64,000 nucleotides of DNA from an uncultured Fodinibius sp. (GTDB taxonomy: Bacteria > Bacteroidota > Rhodothermia > Balneolales > Balneolaceae), in the NCBI GenBank assembly GCA_913057775.1, contig CAJXOG010000009.1:1-64000 (forward strand), given 5' to 3'. Positions 27,436 to 36,709 of this stretch are shown piece by piece (the first letter of the stretch is position 1; each line of letters starts with the position of its first letter). The notes under the pieces were generated by a model. That model had not been told where the DNA came from and made no database searches. It saw only the letters and a list, made by a program, of their open reading frames with translations. The position numbers and the translations under genes were made by a program.

Positions 27436-28773
27436 ATGAAAAAGTTAATACTAATAACTGCTTTTATATTCTTAGGCAGTAGCTGGTCGTTGGCACAGAC
27501 AGAACAGTCTTCTGTGCAGCCGCCAAGTGGAATGAGTGAAATACAAGCTTATTCAATATTTTATGAAAACTATAAGAATGATTCTTTTGAAGAGGCTATA
27601 AAGTTTGGCCGCTGGATGTGGCAAGCAATGCCAGAAACCATTGAAGGATATTCCAGATTTGATTTAAAACGCCAAATTGATCGCCTTACCACCGCTTACA
27701 GTGAAGTGGCAAAGAAAAAGCAAGATCCCTCACTTAAAGAAGCCTACGTTGATAGTGCTTTGTTAATCTTTGACCGGGCATTTGAAAAGTTCTCAGATGA
27801 TACAGATGCAAAATATGATTGGCATATAAAAAGAGGTCGTTTGCTGCAGACTCATTCCGACAATGTTGATAATGCATCAATGCGTGCAGCAGATGATTAT
27901 TATAAAGCTTTTCAATTGAAGCCGGAAAAGCTTACGAAAAGATCTAAAGGATATTACATACAAAGGATACTCAATGAATATTCTTCTGGTGGCAAAAAGG
28001 ATGAAGCCTTAGCTGTGATGAAAAAAGCTGAGCCCCATGCTTCCCAAGAGTTATTGAATTCATTCAGTGATGTGCGAGAAAGTCTATTTGATTCCCCGGA
28101 AGAACAAATTAAATTTTTGGAAAGTGAACTGGAAAGCAGTCCGAAAGACGAAGAGGTTTTAACGAAATTACGGGAGGTTTATCAAAGTCAGGAAATGGCT
28201 GCGAAGGCACGAGAAGTAAGCCAGAAGCTATATGAGCTAAATCCTAACTTTGAAAATATAATGGCTGTAGCTGAGGCTGCAAAAAATAATGCCAATTATA
28301 ATACATCCATCAACTATTTTAAGGAAGCGATGGATAAGGCATCGACTGATAAAGAAAAGGCCGATATCGCCTTAAATATCTCTGATGCTTATCTAAACCA
28401 AGATCAATTGCAAAGTGCACGTAGGTTCGCTCGCCAGGCAATTAACTATAACAGTAGCTGGGGTGATCCTTATATTCAGATTGGCGATATTTATGCTCGT
28501 GCTGTAAATCAGTGCACTAGCGACCGAAAACTTACACCCGAAGATAAGGCTGTATACTGGTTAGTACTAGACTATTTGGATAAAGCCAAACAAACAGACC
28601 CTAATACAGCTAATGAAGTTGATCGAAAGTATCAGTCTTACAAACCGGTAACTCCTTCAAAATCAGAGAAGTTTTTCTGGAAACCACCATTGGAAGAAGG
28701 CGAAAGCTTTGAAATTAATTCTTCTCTGATGGACTGCTATGGCTGGATCAATGAAACAACAACAGTTCGGTAA
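27436..28773 (+). CDS. Secreted TPR-repeat protein
   Basis: The 445-residue protein has a signal peptide ending at LAQ (residue 20). It is all-helical with tetratricopeptide spacing: FEEAIKFGRWMWQAMPET near 52, LFDRAFEKF-type helices near 110, and a clear row from about 220 to 360 (AAKAREVSQKLYELNPN, YNTSINYFKEAMDKAS, QSARRFARQAINYNSSWGDP). It follows the barrel gene by 58 bases and ends before a strong terminator, so it closes that operon. A periplasmic scaffold role is inferred. Confidence 0.75.
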   Translation: MKKLILITAFIFLGSSWSLAQTEQSSVQPPSGMSEIQAYSIFYENYKNDSFEEAIKFGRWMWQAMPETIEGYSRFDLKRQIDRLTTAYSEVAKKKQDPSLKEAYVDSALLIFDRAFEKFSDDTDAKYDWHIKRGRLLQTHSDNVDNASMRAADDYYKAFQLKPEKLTKRSKGYYIQRILNEYSSGGKKDEALAVMKKAEPHASQELLNSFSDVRESLFDSPEEQIKFLESELESSPKDEEVLTKLREVYQSQEMAAKAREVSQKLYELNPNFENIMAVAEAAKNNANYNTSINYFKEAMDKASTDKEKADIALNISDAYLNQDQLQSARRFARQAINYNSSWGDPYIQIGDIYARAVNQCTSDRKLTPEDKAVYWLVLDYLDKAKQTDPNTANEVDRKYQSYKPVTPSKSEKFFWKPPLEEGESFEINSSLMDCYGWINETTTVR

Positions 28774-28818
28774 ATTTTAAATATCGGTAAAGATTATTAT
28801 CTTTATCTATTCAATTCG

Positions 28819-28850
28819 GCAGTACAGCATTTGAGCTGTACTGCTTTTTC
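28819..28850 (+). terminator. Terminator of the ComA/DUF4270/TPR operon
   Basis: A perfect 10-bp stem GCAGTACAGC/GCTGTACTGC (loop ATTTGA) is followed by TTTTTC. It is located 45 bases after the TPR gene stop and before rho. Confidence 0.95.
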
Positions 28851-28953
28851 ACCTCTCAATTCTTAAATCACAATCACTTTCCTACCTTCTGTGTGTTAGT
28901 AGTCATGATTACAACATCAGATACGTAGGTAATAAGTTAAATTATTGGATGTA

Positions 28954-30150
28954 ATGGGACGTTCACGAAATAATAAAAATCGCGGTCGCAACAAGAATAA
29001 GAATGTTTTTGTGCCTCGATTTAATGACAATCAAAATGTGGAAGTAGCCGGCCGATATAAAGGCGTGGTCGAAATTAATGAAAAGAATTACGGCTTTGCT
29101 CGAGAAAAGGATCATGAATTTAGCTATGAACCGAGCGATCCCTTTCTAAGACCCGACGAAGTTAAAAAATATAACCTCCGCCCCGGACTGGAAATTGAAG
29201 GTGAATATGAAGAAGATGAAAGAGGACATCGCCATATTTATTCTATTGAGAAGATAAATGGGCGTGATCCTATGGAGTGGCAGCGGGCCACACGTTTTGA
29301 GCTACAGACGCCTATTATGCCAAATAAGCATATTGAGTTGGGTATTGATCCCGAGGATATTGAGATGAGAGTGATGGATTTGATTGCTCCTATTGGAAAA
29401 GGACAACGGGGTTTGCTTGTAGCACCGCCCCGGACCGGGAAAACGGTGCTGTTGAAAAAAATTGCTGAGTCGTTAACAAAAAACCATCCCGATATTAGTA
29501 CCGGGATATTATTGGTAGATGAGCGTCCGGAAGAAGTAACTGATTTTATCCGATCAACTGATGCAGAAGTATTTGCTTCTTCGAATGACAAGCCTACCGA
29601 CAGCCATATACGAATTACGGAGCTTGCCCTTGGTTATGTTAAGAGAAAAGCTGAAATGGGTGATGATGCCGTATTGCTTATTGATTCTCTTACGCGATTA
29701 GGTCGGGCTTATAATAATATTCAAGAAAGCAGTGGGCGTACCCTATCAGGTGGATTGGATATACGCGCGCTGGAAATTCCTAAAAAAATATTTGGCTCGG
29801 CTCGAAAAATTGAGGGAGGCGGATCGTTAACAATAGTTGCGACCTGTCTTATTGAAACCAATTCCCGAATGGATGATCTTATTTTTGAGGAATTTAAGGG
29901 AACCGGGAATATGGAAGTTGTACTTGATCGTGAGTTGGCAAATGATCGTATTTATCCCGCCATAAATATTAGTGCATCGGGAACTCGAAATGAAGATAAG
30001 TTCATCGGCGATTCCATGGAAGAACGGAATATGGTACGCCGTTATCTGCTTAAGAAATCACCGAAAGAATCGATGCAGAGCCTACTCAAAGTACTTAGAA
30101 ATACGGATAGTAATGAGGAGCTGCTCAATCAGATTGCGGCCATGGTCTAA
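28954..30150 (+). CDS. rho: Transcription termination factor Rho
   Basis: The hexameric RNA-dependent ATPase ends transcripts lacking an intrinsic terminator. ATG 28954 gives 398 residues (TTG 28945 would add three). Order: short basic start RSRNNKNRGRNKNKN, an OB-fold RNA-binding domain (about 35-110), Walker A APPRTGKT at 157-164, Q-loop DERPEEVTD, then SGRTLSGGLD. The N-terminal helical bundle of E. coli Rho (419 residues) is absent, replaced by the Arg/Asn tail. Its stop overlaps the convergent rhodanese gene by 4 bases, with no intrinsic terminator between. Confidence 0.95.
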   Translation: MGRSRNNKNRGRNKNKNVFVPRFNDNQNVEVAGRYKGVVEINEKNYGFAREKDHEFSYEPSDPFLRPDEVKKYNLRPGLEIEGEYEEDERGHRHIYSIEKINGRDPMEWQRATRFELQTPIMPNKHIELGIDPEDIEMRVMDLIAPIGKGQRGLLVAPPRTGKTVLLKKIAESLTKNHPDISTGILLVDERPEEVTDFIRSTDAEVFASSNDKPTDSHIRITELALGYVKRKAEMGDDAVLLIDSLTRLGRAYNNIQESSGRTLSGGLDIRALEIPKKIFGSARKIEGGGSLTIVATCLIETNSRMDDLIFEEFKGTGNMEVVLDRELANDRIYPAINISASGTRNEDKFIGDSMEERNMVRRYLLKKSPKESMQSLLKVLRNTDSNEELLNQIAAMV

Positions 30151-30479
30151 TAAACGGGCAAGCTGTCATCAATTTCACGTGCCCATTTGTTAATACCGCC
30201 TTTGAGATTTTTTGCATTCTCAAACCCTTTCTCTTGCAGTAATTCGCATGCCTGGGCACTTCGTCCACCGCTGCGGCAAAGACAGATGATCTCATTATCT
30301 TTGTGATCTTCAAGCTCATCAATTCTATCTGTAAGTTCACCAACAGGAATTAATACTGAGTTTTCAATATCAATCTTAGACTGGTATTGTTCGAAAGGTT
30401 CGCGTACATCCAAAAGAAGAAAGTTGTTTTGGTCACTATCGATTTTTTCTTTTAGCGACTGTACAGAAATCTCATTCAT
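30147..30479 (-). CDS. Rhodanese-like sulfurtransferase domain protein
   Basis: The 110-residue single-domain rhodanese has LLDVREPFEQYQ near 22 and the active-site loop CRSGGRSA with Cys68. It would transfer sulfane sulfur to a thiol acceptor; donor and acceptor are unknown. It is the last gene of a reverse-strand series (miaA, purS, clpS, purQ, lptB) separated by 43 bases from lptB. The stop codon overlaps rho. Confidence 0.9.
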   Translation of the reverse strand: MNEISVQSLKEKIDSDQNNFLLLDVREPFEQYQSKIDIENSVLIPVGELTDRIDELEDHKDNEIICLCRSGGRSAQACELLQEKGFENAKNLKGGINKWAREIDDSLPVY

Positions 30480-30522
30480 CTTACTAATATTGTAATGTAT
30501 TAAGATTAAAAATTAATTCGTG

Positions 30523-31290
30523 CTACTCTTCTTGTTGTCGACCATAGCGATCCAGCTTGAACTGATTGCCGAGATATAGTCGTTTTGCTTCTTCATCTTC
30601 AGCCAGTTCATCAGCCGTTCCTTCCTTTAGGATATTTCCTTCAAACATCAGATAAGCTCGATCAGTAATTGCAAGGGTTTCGTGAACGTTATGATCGGTA
30701 ATAAAAATGCCGATATTACGGTATTTGAGATCGGCTACAATTTCCTGAATATCTTCAACGGCGATGGGATCAACGCCGGCAAAGGGCTCGTCTAAGAGGA
30801 TGAATTTCGGATCGGTGACGAGTGCCCGGGCAATCTCGGTACGGCGACGTTCGCCCCCCGAGAGGCTGTATCCCTTGTTATCAACCACGCGTTCTAGTCC
30901 AAACTCTTCAATTAGCTGTTCAACACGATCATTAATTTCCTGATCCGTAAAGTCAAAGAATTGGAGAATAGACTCGAGGTTTTCCCGGACGGTTAAATTG
31001 CGGAATACACTTGCTTCCTGAGAGAGATATCCAACCCCAAGGCGGGCTCTTTTATACATCGGCATGCCGGTAAGATTTTTCTCATCCAGAAAGATCTGAC
31101 CATCGTCGGGAGTTACCAATCCAACAAACATGTAAAAGGTAGTTGTTTTTCCCGCTCCGTTTGGTCCCAGCAGACCCACAATTTCTCCCTGTGTTACATC
31201 GATGGATACATCCGAAACAACGGTACGCTTTTTATAGCTTTTGGTAAGTCCGCGGCTGTGAAGCGTTTTGTTGGATGATTGTTTGGACAT
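30523..31290 (-). CDS. lptB: LPS export ABC transporter ATPase
   Basis: The LptB ATPase powers lipopolysaccharide extraction from the inner membrane with LptFG. Walker [10 protein letters not shown] near 40, signature [15 protein letters not shown] near 145, Walker [13 protein letters not shown] near 168 and switch His in FITDHNVHE near 195 are intact. Length 255 is slightly above the usual 240. The other Lpt genes are not in the window. Eighteen bases separate it from purQ upstream. Confidence 0.95.
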   Translation of the reverse strand: MSKQSSNKTLHSRGLTKSYKKRTVVSDVSIDVTQGEIVGLLGPNGAGKTTTFYMFVGLVTPDDGQIFLDEKNLTGMPMYKRARLGVGYLSQEASVFRNLTVRENLESILQFFDFTDQEINDRVEQLIEEFGLERVVDNKGYSLSGGERRRTEIARALVTDPKFILLDEPFAGVDPIAVEDIQEIVADLKYRNIGIFITDHNVHETLAITDRAYLMFEGNILKEGTADELAEDEEAKRLYLGNQFKLDRYGRQQEE

Positions 31291-31308
31291 AAAATATTTG
31301 TTGCTGGT

Positions 31309-32010
31309 TTATGCAACAGCGAGTTCATTCAGAACAGATTCAAAAATAAGCTTACCATCATCAGAGCCGATAAGCTCTTCAACAGCGCGTTCGGGGTGAG
31401 GCATCATTCCAAGGATGTTACGCTGGGTATTACAAATTCCGGCGATATTATCGACAGATCCATTAAAGTTAGCTTCGTCCGTGACATTACCTTGTGAATC
31501 ACAATAGCGAAAGACAATCTGATCGTTATCCTGGAGCTTCTTTAATTGATCTTTATCCGTAAAGTAATTTCCCTCACCGTGAGCTACGGGAATTTGCAGC
31601 ACGCTATCCTCTTCAATATTTCGAGTAAAGAGTGTATCAGATGTTTCGCAGCGCAGATGTGTTTGCTTGCAAACGAAACGTAAATCTTTATTGTGCAGCA
31701 TTGCTCCTGGTAGCAGTCCTGCTTCCAGGAGAATTTGAAATCCGTTGCAGATACCCAATACGGGGCGGCCCTTTTCAGCAAAATCAATAACCGATTGCAT
31801 GATAGGTGAAAAACGGGCAATGGCACCGGAACGAAGATAATCACCGTAAGAAAATCCACCGGGTATCAACAAAAAGTCGATATCCGAAAGATCGGTATCT
31901 TTATGCCATAGAAATTTTGTTTCAGCGTTCATGACATGAGCCATTGCATGATACGCATCGTGATCGCAGTTAGAGCCGGGAAATACAATTACGCCAAATG
32001 TAGCAGACAC
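31309..32010 (-). CDS. purQ: Phosphoribosylformylglycinamidine synthase, glutaminase subunit
   Basis: PurQ supplies ammonia from glutamine to PurL for step 4 of purine synthesis. The class I glutamine amidotransferase triad is visible: Cys88 in VLGICNGFQ, then His and Glu in [11 protein letters not shown] near the C-terminus. HGEGNYF is near 170. The 233-residue length fits the small-subunit (PurS/PurQ/PurL) system, and purS lies two genes upstream. purL is outside the window. Only 3 bases separate it from clpS. Confidence 0.96.
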   Translation of the reverse strand: MSATFGVIVFPGSNCDHDAYHAMAHVMNAETKFLWHKDTDLSDIDFLLIPGGFSYGDYLRSGAIARFSPIMQSVIDFAEKGRPVLGICNGFQILLEAGLLPGAMLHNKDLRFVCKQTHLRCETSDTLFTRNIEEDSVLQIPVAHGEGNYFTDKDQLKKLQDNDQIVFRYCDSQGNVTDEANFNGSVDNIAGICNTQRNILGMMPHPERAVEELIGSDDGKLIFESVLNELAVA

Positions 32011-32013
32011 AGT

Positions 32014-32355
32014 TTATCCTTTTATTTCGGTGACAAGTTGAATTTCTTTGAGCACGCCGTTGATTTCAAAACAATCTTCAAAGCTGCCTTCATAGACTTC
32101 AGCTTTACCTTCATTATGTACTTTATAGGTTAACTCTTCGGCGTGATCTTGGGTACATCCAAGGGCTTTAATAAGCTGGCCGATAACCTCGTCAAAAGTA
32201 TGAATGTCATCGTCATAGAGAATGACTCTCCACGGGGACTTTTCATTTTCGTCCTCCTCTTCCTTTTCGAGAACGTCAACATCAATATCGGGAGCTTCTT
32301 GTTCCTCTTGTTCTCCCGGTTTAGATCCTAATAAGCTAAAAGGCAGATGGTTCAT
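32014..32355 (-). CDS. clpS: ATP-dependent Clp protease adaptor ClpS
   Basis: ClpS delivers N-degron substrates to ClpAP/ClpCP. The 113-residue protein has a flexible acidic N-terminus and a ClpS core from PWRVILYDDDIHTFDEVI (near 41), through the helix with HAEELTYKVHNEGKAEVYEG. The core is complete. Its location between purS and purQ is unusual, with 12 and 3 bases on either side, implying translation within the same messenger. No clpA is nearby. Confidence 0.93.
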   Translation of the reverse strand: MNHLPFSLLGSKPGEQEEQEAPDIDVDVLEKEEEDENEKSPWRVILYDDDIHTFDEVIGQLIKALGCTQDHAEELTYKVHNEGKAEVYEGSFEDCFEINGVLKEIQLVTEIKG

Positions 32356-32367
32356 AGCTATAGCTAA

Positions 32368-32616
32368 TTAGTTTTCGTGGATCTCAATTTCAAAGTCTTC
32401 CATAACCTCGTTGGCAAGTAATTTCGAACACGCTGTTTCGGCAACTTTGTGTGCCTCTTCTTTGTTATCAGCGTCAATATCGAGCTCAATAAGTTTGCCA
32501 ATACGAACTTGGTTAACCTCATTTAAGCCAAGGTTCTTGAGCGCATTATGCGCTGCCTTGCCCTGTGGATCAAGAATTGATTTACGGAGTGTAATGTTTA
32601 CGGTAGCCTTATACAT
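32368..32616 (-). CDS. purS: Phosphoribosylformylglycinamidine synthase subunit PurS
   Basis: PurS is the 82-residue bridging subunit of the PurLQS complex. It has the signature KATVNITLRKSILDPQGKA and the segment ALKNLGLNEVNQVRIGKL, then the acidic C-terminal helix CSKLLANEVMEDFEIEI. Same-strand arrangement with purQ is as expected, apart from the intervening clpS. Thirty-seven bases separate it from miaA. Confidence 0.95.
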   Translation of the reverse strand: MYKATVNITLRKSILDPQGKAAHNALKNLGLNEVNQVRIGKLIELDIDADNKEEAHKVAETACSKLLANEVMEDFEIEIHEN

Positions 32617-32653
32617 GCTTGTGTAAAATTGTGCGGTTTTAATGAGGGTAAAG

Positions 32654-33583
32654 TTAATCTTTATTTGCCTTAGCTGCTAACTGCGACTGGATAAAATTAC
32701 GAGCTTCAGATTGTTTGGTTTGATCCAAGTCGATCCAGTTAATAAAATCCCACCGTCGAAACCATGAAAGCTGTCGCTTGGCATAGCGCCGAGTTTGTGT
32801 TTTCATGTCTTTAATCATCTGTTCGCGGGATATTTCGTCCTTCAAATAAGCAATAGCTTCTTTATATCCAACCGTATTCAAACCGGGATCTTCCAACGAA
32901 TATCCCATATCAAGAATTGTACGAACCTCGTCCAGAAATCCTTCTTCAAACATTTGATCTACCCTGCGGTTAATTCGGTCGTATAGTTTCTGTCGATCAC
33001 GGTGTAGTCCGAATACAACCATATCGTCAGGGACAGATATCTTGTTGTCATCAGAATGAAATGAGGTAAACGGGCGACCGGTTTGCATCCATACATCGAG
33101 AGCGCGAACAATGCGCTGGGTATTCATGCCGTCCATTTTTTGTGCGTAATCGGGATCTACCTCTTGCAGTTTTTGATACAGTTTTTCGATGCCCTTCTCT
33201 TCAATCTGTTTCTCAAGTTTAGCAATATTGTCTTCGTTGGCTTCAGGAACATCATCCAAGGGTTGAATAACAGATTGCACGTGCAAGGTACTACCTCCAA
33301 CAAATAACACGTTTTTACCGCGCGATAGAATCTCTTTTTTCCATTCCATGGCCCGCTCATAAAAATTGACGACACTGTCTTTTGTGGCGGGATCGATGAT
33401 AGATAAATTGTAATGCGATATACCTGACCGCTCATTGTCGGTAGGTGTGGCGGTGCCAATATTCATGTATTTGTAACATTGGCGGGAATCGGTAGAAATA
33501 ATTTCGGCATCGAGTAGTTGGGCCAGCTCAATTGAGAGAGCGGTTTTGCCTACGGCAGTAGGTCCCAATAAAAGTATCTGCAC
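32654..33583 (-). CDS. miaA: tRNA dimethylallyltransferase
   Basis: MiaA attaches a dimethylallyl group to A37 of tRNAs reading UNN codons. P-loop GPTAVGKT lies at the start, DSRQCYKYMNIGTATP near 35, SHYNLSIIDP and FVGGSTLHVQSV near 100. An open frame extends to 33646 but the first 21 residues precede the P-loop motif and are hydrophobic and unusual; GTG at 33583 gives 310 residues, the normal size. It begins the reverse-strand series purS-clpS-purQ-lptB. Confidence 0.92.
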   Translation of the reverse strand: MQILLLGPTAVGKTALSIELAQLLDAEIISTDSRQCYKYMNIGTATPTDNERSGISHYNLSIIDPATKDSVVNFYERAMEWKKEILSRGKNVLFVGGSTLHVQSVIQPLDDVPEANEDNIAKLEKQIEEKGIEKLYQKLQEVDPDYAQKMDGMNTQRIVRALDVWMQTGRPFTSFHSDDNKISVPDDMVVFGLHRDRQKLYDRINRRVDQMFEEGFLDEVRTILDMGYSLEDPGLNTVGYKEAIAYLKDEISREQMIKDMKTQTRRYAKRQLSWFRRWDFINWIDLDQTKQSEARNFIQSQLAAKANKD

Positions 33584-33824
33584 GTTAATACGGAATAACC
33601 TAGCTGAAATTTTTACGAGACAAAATATAAGGAAAATTCTATCCATTTTTGGAGCATGTGCACATCCAAATAGCAGAATTAATAGGGGTAAGCACGCTAA
33701 AATTAGTGGTAGAAAGCATGGGTTATATGGTTGCTAAGAGAGTAAGTATTTATTAGTATATGGTACTTATTATTCAGACTAATAATTGCGGTCTGTCGAA
33801 CGCTTAGCCTAAAAATATTTATTT

Positions 33825-34940
33825 ATGAAATTCAACGTATCAAGCAGTGAACTGGTAAAAGCATTATCCGCTGTATCAGGGGCGGTGCCGAATAAGGCGA
33901 CTCTTCCAATTCTCGAAACTATTTTATTTGAAAGTGATGGAGATAAGTTGCGCCTTACCGCTACGGATCTTGAAATTTCTATCCTTGAATCGATGGATGC
34001 CGATATTGAGGAAGGAGGTGCAGTGGCGATTCCTGCTCATCGTCTAATAGAAACTCTGAGGCAGTTGCCGGATATTCCCGTTTCTTTTCAGGTGGATGAA
34101 AAATTCAATATTAAATTTCGAACGGACAAGGGAACCTATAAGCTTGTGGGCGAAGATCCCGATGAGTTTCCGGAGGTTCCCAACCTTGATGAAGGTCATA
34201 CCCTTGAAACCGATAAGGGAGTAATCACGACTGCGATAGATAAAACGCTTTTTGCTGTTTCCAATGATGATCTGCGTCCTGCTATGATGGGCGTTTATTT
34301 TGATATTGGTCCCGAGGAAAGCAAATTCGTAGCTACCGATGGTCATCGTTTGGTAAAGTATATCAAGGAAGATCTCACCAGTGATAAGGAGGTTGACTTT
34401 ATTGTACCCGAAAAAGCGTTGAATCTGGTGAAAAAGGCGTTGCACGATGAAGAGTGCGCCCTTACCATCACTGAAGATCACGCACGTTTTAAAAGTGGGA
34501 ACACAATTGTGATTACCCGGCTTATAAACGAACAGTATCCCAATTATGAGTCGGTAATTCCCAAAGACAACGAAAAAACGCTGATCATCAACAAAGAGCA
34601 GATGCTGGCTACGGTTAAGCGTGTAGCTATTTTCTCGAGTTCTACAACCCGTCAAATTCGCTTGCAGCTTAATTCCGACAAGCTGACGATTCGCGCTGAG
34701 GATATTGATATGAGCAGCGAGGCAAAAGAAACGATTGCCTGTGAATACAGCGACGACGAAATGGAGATAGGATTTAATGCTAAATACCTGGCTGATGTAT
34801 TAGGGAATGTTGATGATGAAGAAGTCTATTTTGAATTTTCTACTCCAAACAGGGCCGGAATTGTGAAACCATCAGACGAAGAAGAAAACGAGCGCATTCT
34901 GATGCTTGTTATGCCGGTGATGCTTAATACCTATGCGTAA
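33825..34940 (+). CDS. dnaN: DNA polymerase III beta subunit (sliding clamp)
   Basis: The 371-residue ring-forming clamp tethers polymerases; three topologically similar domains are seen by repeat of the strand pattern. Starts with KFNVSSSELVKALSAVSGAV and has ILETILFES near 26, GHRLVKYI near 180 and ends LMLVMPVMLNTYA. The terminal MPV/L-type motif forms the peptide-binding groove. It stands away from dnaA/gyrB, unusual for many bacteria but typical in some groups. It overlaps the next gene by 8 bases. Confidence 0.96.
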   Translation: MKFNVSSSELVKALSAVSGAVPNKATLPILETILFESDGDKLRLTATDLEISILESMDADIEEGGAVAIPAHRLIETLRQLPDIPVSFQVDEKFNIKFRTDKGTYKLVGEDPDEFPEVPNLDEGHTLETDKGVITTAIDKTLFAVSNDDLRPAMMGVYFDIGPEESKFVATDGHRLVKYIKEDLTSDKEVDFIVPEKALNLVKKALHDEECALTITEDHARFKSGNTIVITRLINEQYPNYESVIPKDNEKTLIINKEQMLATVKRVAIFSSSTTRQIRLQLNSDKLTIRAEDIDMSSEAKETIACEYSDDEMEIGFNAKYLADVLGNVDDEEVYFEFSTPNRAGIVKPSDEEENERILMLVMPVMLNTYA

Positions 34941-35739
34941 TGTGATTACTCTTACCACAGATTTCGGTCTGCAGGATTACTATGTGGGTGCCATGAAAGC
35001 TGCCATGCTGAATATCGCACCCGATGTTCGGCTGGTTGATATTTCCCATGAGATCCCCTCGCAGGATATTATGGCTGGTTCTTGGATCTTGAAAAATTCG
35101 GCAATGCTTTTTCCGGAGGGCACGGTACATACCGTTGTGGTTGATCCGGGCGTGGGTACAGATCGCGATCCGATCGCTTTAAAAATGGCTAATCAATATT
35201 TTGTTGGTCCCGATAACGGGATTTTTTCACTCCTTGCCACGGATGTTGATTACAAAGCGGTTCGTTTGACAAACGCAGAGTATTGGAGAGAAAATCCATC
35301 CAACACTTTTCACGGGCGCGATATTTTTGCTCCTGTCGCTGCACACTTAAGTCAAGGTGTGGCATTAGAAGACCTTGGAGATCCTGCGGAAGATTTGGTT
35401 AGTTACCGCTGGACGGTACCCATTGCCGATAAGGATGGACTTGAAGGTATGGTCATTCATATCGATAAGTTTGGCAATTTGATAACCAATATTTCAGAAG
35501 AGCTTTTGGAAGAAGTTATTGGGGATAAAAACGTGCGCATCTATGTAGGTAATACCATACTTGATGAGATTGAAACGACTTTTGGTGAAGTCACCGAAGG
35601 TGAACCGGTGGCCTATATCGGTAGTTCGGGGATGCTTGAAGTTGGAATTAATAAAGGAAATGCCGAGGAAATGTTGAGTGTGCAAAAGGGAGCTCAAATT
35701 TCCTTGATTCTTCAGAAAGAGAGTCAGTCAGAATTGTAA
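34933..35739 (+). CDS. SAM hydroxide adenosyltransferase family (DUF62) protein
   Basis: The family splits SAM into adenosine and methionine by water (SAM hydrolase) or, in relatives, halogenates it. Signatures: ITLTTDFGLQDYYVGAMKA at the N-terminus (catalytic Asp region), VDPGVGTDRDPIA near 73, PDNGIFSLL near 95 and FHGRDIFAPVAAHL near 123. Length 268 is usual. The start ATG overlaps dnaN by 8 bases, so expression is coupled. Role in salvage or signalling is unproven. Confidence 0.9.
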   Translation: MRNVITLTTDFGLQDYYVGAMKAAMLNIAPDVRLVDISHEIPSQDIMAGSWILKNSAMLFPEGTVHTVVVDPGVGTDRDPIALKMANQYFVGPDNGIFSLLATDVDYKAVRLTNAEYWRENPSNTFHGRDIFAPVAAHLSQGVALEDLGDPAEDLVSYRWTVPIADKDGLEGMVIHIDKFGNLITNISEELLEEVIGDKNVRIYVGNTILDEIETTFGEVTEGEPVAYIGSSGMLEVGINKGNAEEMLSVQKGAQISLILQKESQSEL

Positions 35740-35830
35740 CACCCGCCTATTTATTTGCGTATCATCCTGGGTTAGAACGAGTATGTCAGTAATGACTTCT
35801 TATTTTGAATATCAACGGTTATAATCCACT

Positions 35831-36637
35831 ATGTCTCTCGAAATCCGGTCTCCTAAATATGAGCGCGCGTCTATAACTATTCCTTCCGAAGTTGCTGACC
35901 TACAGAAAAACTTCAACGGAACTATTTGTTCCAATAAAGGGGATGAATATGAGATTGAAGGTAATATAATTGATTTATTGGGAGATGAGTCGTCTGAGAT
36001 GACTTGGGCACAAAGCTCAAATCATTGGAAGTTAACCGCGGCCGTTTATGAGGATATCTGGCGTAAACGATCGCTGTCTATTTTAACCGGAGAAGAGTTT
36101 CCCATCCAAAAAGAGCAAGAACTCTTGATCAATTGGTTGAATCCTCAGGCTAATAAACTATATATGGATATTGGTTGTTCGACAGCGCTTTACGGTCGGT
36201 TGGTTAAAAAGGAACAGCCGGAATGTGATGTGGTATCCCTCGATTTTGCTCGACAGATGCTTGATGAGGCACGGTTAAAGGCTGAGGCAGAGCAAGCAGA
36301 TTTGTATTTGCTTCGAGCTGATGCACGGCATCTACCCTTCTTTGGAGCAACTTTTGACGGCTTGATGATGGGGGGGACACTTAATGAGCTTACCGACCCT
36401 TTAAAAGTATTGTACGAGGCTAGACGCGTCATAAAAAAAGATGGAGTATTTTTTATGATGCACCTGATTAAATCGCCCACTTGGTATATTCGCTTGATGC
36501 AGGATTCGGCCGGCCTTGGCGGACTCACATTCTGGACTGTTGAGGATAGTAATCAGATGTTCGATCGGGCTGGGTTTTCAATTGCTGAGCAGTTTACAAA
36601 AGGGATTGTCTGCTTTACGAAGTTGATACCTGCATAG
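35831..36637 (+). CDS. SAM-dependent class I methyltransferase
   Basis: The 268-residue protein has a Rossmann methyltransferase: motif I YMDIGCSTALYGRLV near 111, acidic motif II VVSLDFARQML near 134, then ADARHLPFFGATFDGLMMGG near 167 and the post-motif ERLNELTDP-like strand. The N-terminal 60 residues include SKYER-like and WSSN-type sequence without a named domain; small-molecule (ubiquinone/UbiE-like) substrates are possible but not resolved. Ninety bases follow the SAM hydrolase gene. Confidence 0.8.
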   Translation: MSLEIRSPKYERASITIPSEVADLQKNFNGTICSNKGDEYEIEGNIIDLLGDESSEMTWAQSSNHWKLTAAVYEDIWRKRSLSILTGEEFPIQKEQELLINWLNPQANKLYMDIGCSTALYGRLVKKEQPECDVVSLDFARQMLDEARLKAEAEQADLYLLRADARHLPFFGATFDGLMMGGTLNELTDPLKVLYEARRVIKKDGVFFMMHLIKSPTWYIRLMQDSAGLGGLTFWTVEDSNQMFDRAGFSIAEQFTKGIVCFTKLIPA

Positions 36638-36709
36638 AAAATCATCTTAAATATTACAGGTTGAAGGGGTAGCTAAACATTCAACTTTCAACCTTTAACT
36701 TTCGATTTT

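Noticed and set aside
33584-33646. Longer MiaA start
   Set aside because: Residues before the P-loop region are not typical for MiaA; GTG at 33583 restores the normal size.
36659-36693. GGTTGAA/TTCAACC with TTTCAACC-type words after argS
   Set aside because: Short and AT-rich; too weak for a terminator or a defined repeat family from this window alone.
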